64,000 bases of DNA from Blumeriella jaapii (Eukaryota > Ascomycota > Leotiomycetes > Helotiales > Drepanopezizaceae): assembly GCA_009599575.1 (NCBI GenBank), contig VWND01000073.1:1522623-1586622 (forward strand). The letters run 5' to 3'. A program made the position numbers and the translations under genes. The notes below the pieces were generated by a model, which had not been told where the DNA came from, did not search any database, and worked only from the letters and a program-made list of their open reading frames with translations. The first letter of the stretch is position 1. Each line of letters begins with the position of its first letter. Shown here piece after piece: positions 60,185 to 64,000 of this stretch.

Positions 60185-63100
60185 ATAAATCTATCGATAT
60201 TATATCGTTTCCTAAGCAAGACGTTGCTAAACCTGGCAAATTTATTTTTAATTTACTTTGGAACGGAATTATTATACGCAATTTTTTCGAATTTAAGCAA
60301 ATATATAATACCGCTATTTTAAATTAACAAACAGCTTTCGTAAAAACGTTTATAAAACAATTCGATATAATAATTAAAAACGTTAACGAATTTTTATTCG
60401 ATTACGAAAGCTTCGTTAAAACTGAATTCGTTCGCAAAAGCTTTGATTACGACAAATTCCTGCTGAATTACGACAACGTTTTAAAAGCTTTCGCCGGAGC
60501 AAAGAAAATTCGAAATAATAAAAAAAAAGTAACAAACCGGGTTTTGCGTTTTTTATTAAATCAACGAAAAAAAGATATTTAAAAATACGTTTTTAGCAAA
60601 ATCACCGGTATTATTTTATTTCGGCATTTCGCTCGCTTTTTCGAGATTATTATTTTTATTAAAAAAAGAATTTAAATATTAAACGCTTATATTTTTAAAG
60701 CGTAAACTCTGAAAACTAATAATTCAAAAGCCCGCAGATTTACAAGTTTTTTTACAGTTATTTGCAAATTAATCGACGATGTTATACAATCGTCAGAAAA
60801 AGTTTTAATCGGCTGCGAAATTTTAAGTTTGACTTTTTTTTAAAACAAAAAATTAAACGTCGCTAAATACGGCATTTTTATACCGAAAAAAAAAACGACG
60901 CCATTTCGATATTTTAAATTTACGACGACGAAAAAAACGAAAAAACTAATATTATTTTCGTTTAGTTCGAAAAAATATACGCGGTAGCAATTAATATTTT
61001 TAAAATAGCTAAAATAATTCGGCGATTTTTATTTTTAACTATCGAAAACGAATCCGAAAACGAAATCAAAAGCGTAATAATGCAAATAACCGCTTATTCG
61101 AATACAAAAAACTTATTGTATTTATAAAAATAATTCCGGAAAAAATAAAAACAAAAAACGTGAAAAAGCGCGCCGATATTTCCGAAATTTTTTTTATTCG
61201 AAAAAAAAAACCATTTATATCGTTAATAAAAAAAGCACCGCGAATAAAAACAGCCGGAAATCGACGCCGAGCTATAAGTTTTAAATTAATTAATAAAAAA
61301 CGCGACGATTTTACGAAATCAAATTTAAAAAACGCCGGCATTTCGAAAAAGAAAAATTTAAACGATTTTGAATTTGATTTTTCGAAATTAAATACGTAAA
61401 TATTAAAAACGCTTGCTGCGTTTAAAAACGTCGTATTATTATCGTTAATATTTCAGATTTTAATAAAAGCATTTAAAATTTCGATTATTATACGATTCGA
61501 TCGAAAAAGCCTGAAAAGAAATATCGAAGTTATCGCGGAAAAAATCATATAAAAAGTATAAAATTAAATTAGCTTATTTAAAACTTTCGCTTTCGACGAC
61601 GAAACGATTTAAAAATTTTACTTCGATACTTTTATACAAAAACTAAATAAATCCGTCAGCTTTTTTTTTTTTGTTTCGAACGAAAATTAAATTAAGCTTT
61701 TTTCGGAAAATTGCAAATATAATATATTAAAATAAATAAAAAAGATTTTTGAAAACGGTGATTCGTTTTTATTCGAGTTTTTTTTCGCTGAAAAACTTCG
61801 ATTTTTTAATTTCGTTTTTACAAATAACGTTAACGCCAAAAAAAACGGCAAGTTTTGCTATTTTTATATACGCTGTTACGCGGCGTATTGCGATTTAATT
61901 ATAAAAAAAATCGACGTTATCGGCTTCGCTGATCGATTCGCTATTATTAAAAATTCGGATTACGACGTATTCGAAATTAATTTTAATAATTAATTTATGT
62001 TTCGACGACTGCGAAAATTATTTAAGCACGTGCTAAAGTTTATTTGGGCTACGCAAATTTTAAAACAGATTTTAAGATTTTTAACGCGATTATAAAATTC
62101 GATTAAAACGTAAAAAAATAAAAGCAACGAATATTTTTAAAAGCCGATTTTTCTGGCTTTTCGACCGAAAATGTTTTTTAAAATCTATTCGAACTAAGCT
62201 GCGAATTCGTTAATTACGTAAGGTTTTATAACGGAAAAAACAAATTATTATTGCATTTTATAAAAAAAAAAATAGCTATATATAAGTATTATTTTCGATT
62301 GATTAAAACCCAAAAAACGCTTACAGCTTTTTTCGCTAATATGCTTTACAGTTTTATTTAATAAGCTTTTAGAATGTATTTCGGCTTTTATTTCGCTGTT
62401 TTAATTATTCGGAACTTTGGAAATTGCCGTTTCGTAATATATTTTAACGTTCCGATCGTTTTAAATTTCGCTGGTTCCGATCGTATTACGGTTATAAAAT
62501 TCGATATCGCCGATTTTTAAAAAAAGGAAAAAATCGAAGATTTTACCGACGTTATTTTCGATTATTACGTTTTGTTTGTATTCGCGCATAATTCGGAAAT
62601 AATCGAAATTTATTTGCAATTATATTACGACGCTAAATTAATTAAAACTATTTAAAAAGGCCTAGCTTTTTCGTATTTTAACGCGTTTAAAGCAATGGCT
62701 TCGGCTATTTTATCGGACTACGAAACCGAAAGCTACGAAATAGAAAATAAAATGATTTTTATTAGCTTTTCGATTAAGCAAAAGGTTTTCGTCAGATTTA
62801 AAATCTAAAAAACCGACGGCGCGATATTAATTTATTCGAATAATTACACGGCGTAAAAATACAGAAATTATTTCGAAAACGATAATCCGATAAGCAATCT
62901 AATATTATTTATATTACGGCGAAAGCAATTATAATATTTTCGGTAGTTTCGATTGCAAACGATTATTTTCGAATTATTCCGTGGAATAGTTTTTTTTACA
63001 GGTTTCGGAGCCTTTTTAGAAGCATTCGTTGGTAAATAACCGTGGTCCGATTTATTAGTTTTACGGAAAGCAAAAACGTTAATCGGTTTTAATTACGACG

Positions 63101-63440
63101 AATTAATCGATTATTTTAACGATTTTTGCAAAGCGTAAGACCATATTTAAAAGCTGAAATCTATTATTTACGAAGAAAAATCGTAAAAAGTATTCGTCGC
63201 GGCGATATTTAATAATATTATCGACGAAAAGGCTATCAGAACGTTCGTAGATTTAAACGATATTTCGACTGACATTTTATCGAGCTACTTTTTAAAGAAG
63301 CAGAGTGAACAAAATGATTTAAACGATAAGCGAAACGTTATTTTTTCGCAGAAGCCAACGGCAAAAAGGCTAAGAACGGGCTAGAAGACCGAAAAAGTAT
63401 AGGGCCAAAAAGTTCGGTTTTTTTGATTGATTGGTTTTTA
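60185..63440 (+). pseudogene. Gyp-A copy B accessory region in the env position, unknown protein
   Basis: Colinear with 47065-50340 of copy A. Part 1 reads SIDIISFPKQDVAKPGKFIF, LLWNGIIIRNFFEFKQIYNT, FDYDKFLLNYDNVLKAFAGA with few stops near its start, and ends with the basic block open at 61160-61399 (MKKRADISEIFFIRKKK, AGNRRRAISFKLINKK). Part 2 includes FVIYFNVPIVLNFAGSDRIT, FDYYVLFVFAHNSEI, FRDFKAMASAILSDYETESY-like sequence near 62690-62740 and ISFSIKQKVFVRFK. A basic C-terminus follows (about 63290-63420). The sense orientation and conservation in three copies point to a genuine former gene. No known family recognised. Confidence 0.6.
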
Positions 63441-63537
63441 AATTATATAAAATAGATTAGATTGCATTTATTAAAGTTATGTTTTTCTTTGGTCGTAATC
63501 AAAAACGACTACGTATATTATTTGAAACAGAATATGC

Positions 63538-63804
63538 TGAAAAACGGTAATACTTCGTATTAATAAAAGTTAATAGTTTTAGTTATAGTCGAAGCATAGA
63601 CCTTTTCGAAATTCTCTGCCATTAATTATTTTTATTAGGTATAAAAGCAAAGTATTCCTTTAGATAGTACTATAAGCACGCAATTTAATTTATACTTTTA
63701 CTTATTTTTTTTTTCTTTTCTTCAGTCTTTTTTAGGAATTCCCTAGACTATTTTACCCACCGACATGTGGCCGTATCAGTCTGGTTTTCCTACCTACTTT
63801 TATA
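63538..63804 (+). repeat. Gyp-A copy B 3' LTR (267 bp)
   Basis: The start has decayed to TGAAAAACGG. It ends TACCTACTTTTATA, with the last 90 bp nearly intact. Followed by the CTAT duplication. Confidence 0.94.
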
Positions 63805-64000
63805 CTATTAAAGCTCGAAACTGGCGTAAGCTAGTTAAAACCTTGAAATCGGAATTTCGAAACCACGACCGCTAGCAAATTCGCGATACTATCGCTTTTT
63901 TTTTAAACAGTTTATTATAACAATTCGCTAAGCCAAAAAACTCAAAGCTTATTATCGTATTTATACGAAAGTTTTTAACGTTTTCGTTAATAAAAAGTTT
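63805..64000 (+). mobile_element. Gyp-A copy D, resumed gag after copy B
   Basis: Continues gag exactly where it was cut at 52543 (CTATTAAAGCTCGAAACTGG, as in copy A at 40.63 kb). It runs off the right end of the window, so the pol, accessory region and 3' LTR of copy D lie outside. Confidence 0.92.

Larger units (their letters stand above)
52544..63804 (+). mobile_element. Gyp-A copy B, full-length (11,261 bp)
   Basis: LTRs of 266-267 bp with a perfect 4-bp CTAT duplication (52540-52543; 63805-63808), inserted into the gag of copy D in the same orientation. Joining 52543 to 63809 restores the gag sequence seen intact in copy A at 40.62 kb. Same gene order as copy A, with slightly fewer RIP mutations. 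Confidence 0.95.
14363..64000. mobile_element. Nested LTR-retrotransposon stack, RIP-saturated
   Basis: All of this interval is retroelement sequence with six insertions nested in or onto a minus-strand Gyp-A copy. Evidence is twelve recognisable LTRs in three families, target-site duplications at four of the insertions, and exact resumption of host-element sequence across each insertion when compared with the other Gyp-A copies. Composition is extremely AT-rich, with long A and T runs and TAA stops in every retroelement frame, as expected of RIP. The stack continues past the right end of the window. Confidence 0.93.

Noticed and set aside
14363..64000. Mitochondrial DNA or bacterial AT-rich insert as the source of the AT-rich half
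   Set aside because: The AT bias is explained by RIP of identifiable LTR retrotransposons, with TAA stops at former CAA codons.

Overview
The window looks like part of a filamentous ascomycete (Pezizomycotina) chromosome, probably a Sordariomycete. Its genes are GC-rich with few, short GT..AG introns (47-59 bp). It carries a mitochondrial methylcitrate dehydratase, a GH114 membrane-anchored glycosidase and a myo-inositol oxygenase of fungal type. The rest is AT-saturated retrotransposon sequence with the signature of repeat-induced point mutation (RIP: C to T on both strands, reading frames full of TAA from CAA).

Layout. 1-13.27 kb is a GC-rich gene segment: an F-box protein with a frameshift (257-1728, +); a type II membrane GH114 glycosidase (2326-3351, -); a doubtful small hypothetical gene (4502-4915, -); 2-methylcitrate dehydratase (5143-6910, +, three exons); myo-inositol oxygenase (7997-9003, +, two exons); and a 584-aa fungal protein of unknown function (9814-11568, -). 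These are ordinary single-copy genes: propionyl-CoA detoxification, inositol catabolism, a cell-surface glycosidase and a probable ubiquitin-ligase adaptor. Nothing ties them into one pathway or cluster.

13.27-13.80 kb is a very long (TAG)n microsatellite. It sits beside the switch from gene-rich DNA to AT-rich DNA that continues to the window end.

14.36-64.0 kb is one nested stack of LTR retrotransposons. I resolve three Ty3/Gypsy families, named here Gyp-A (267-bp LTR, 11.3 kb), Gyp-B (413-bp LTR, 7.35 kb, chromodomain) and Gyp-C (249-bp LTR, about 6.4 kb, chromodomain). The outermost visible host is a minus-strand Gyp-A, 'copy C'. It is seen only as pieces at 14363-16421, 23782-24117, 37829-39396 and 50697-51306. 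Inserted into it are Gyp-B1 (16422-23781), Gyp-C (24118-37828, itself split by Gyp-B2 at 30100-37439), Gyp-A copy A (39397-50696) and Gyp-A copy D (51307 to beyond the window, itself split by Gyp-A copy B at 52544-63804). Target-site duplications and colinearity with the intact copies support the insertion points.

Most notable: Gyp-A carries about 3.3 kb of sense-strand coding-like sequence between pol and the 3' LTR (the env position) that I cannot assign to a known family. Gyp-B carries an antisense reading frame in the same position, with a six-cysteine cluster and a helical tail. Across all full-length copies the outer 100-180 bp of the LTRs are far less RIP-mutated than the inner LTR halves. 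Every retroelement gene here is broken by stop codons. No tRNA, rRNA, CRISPR or bacterial-type feature was seen.
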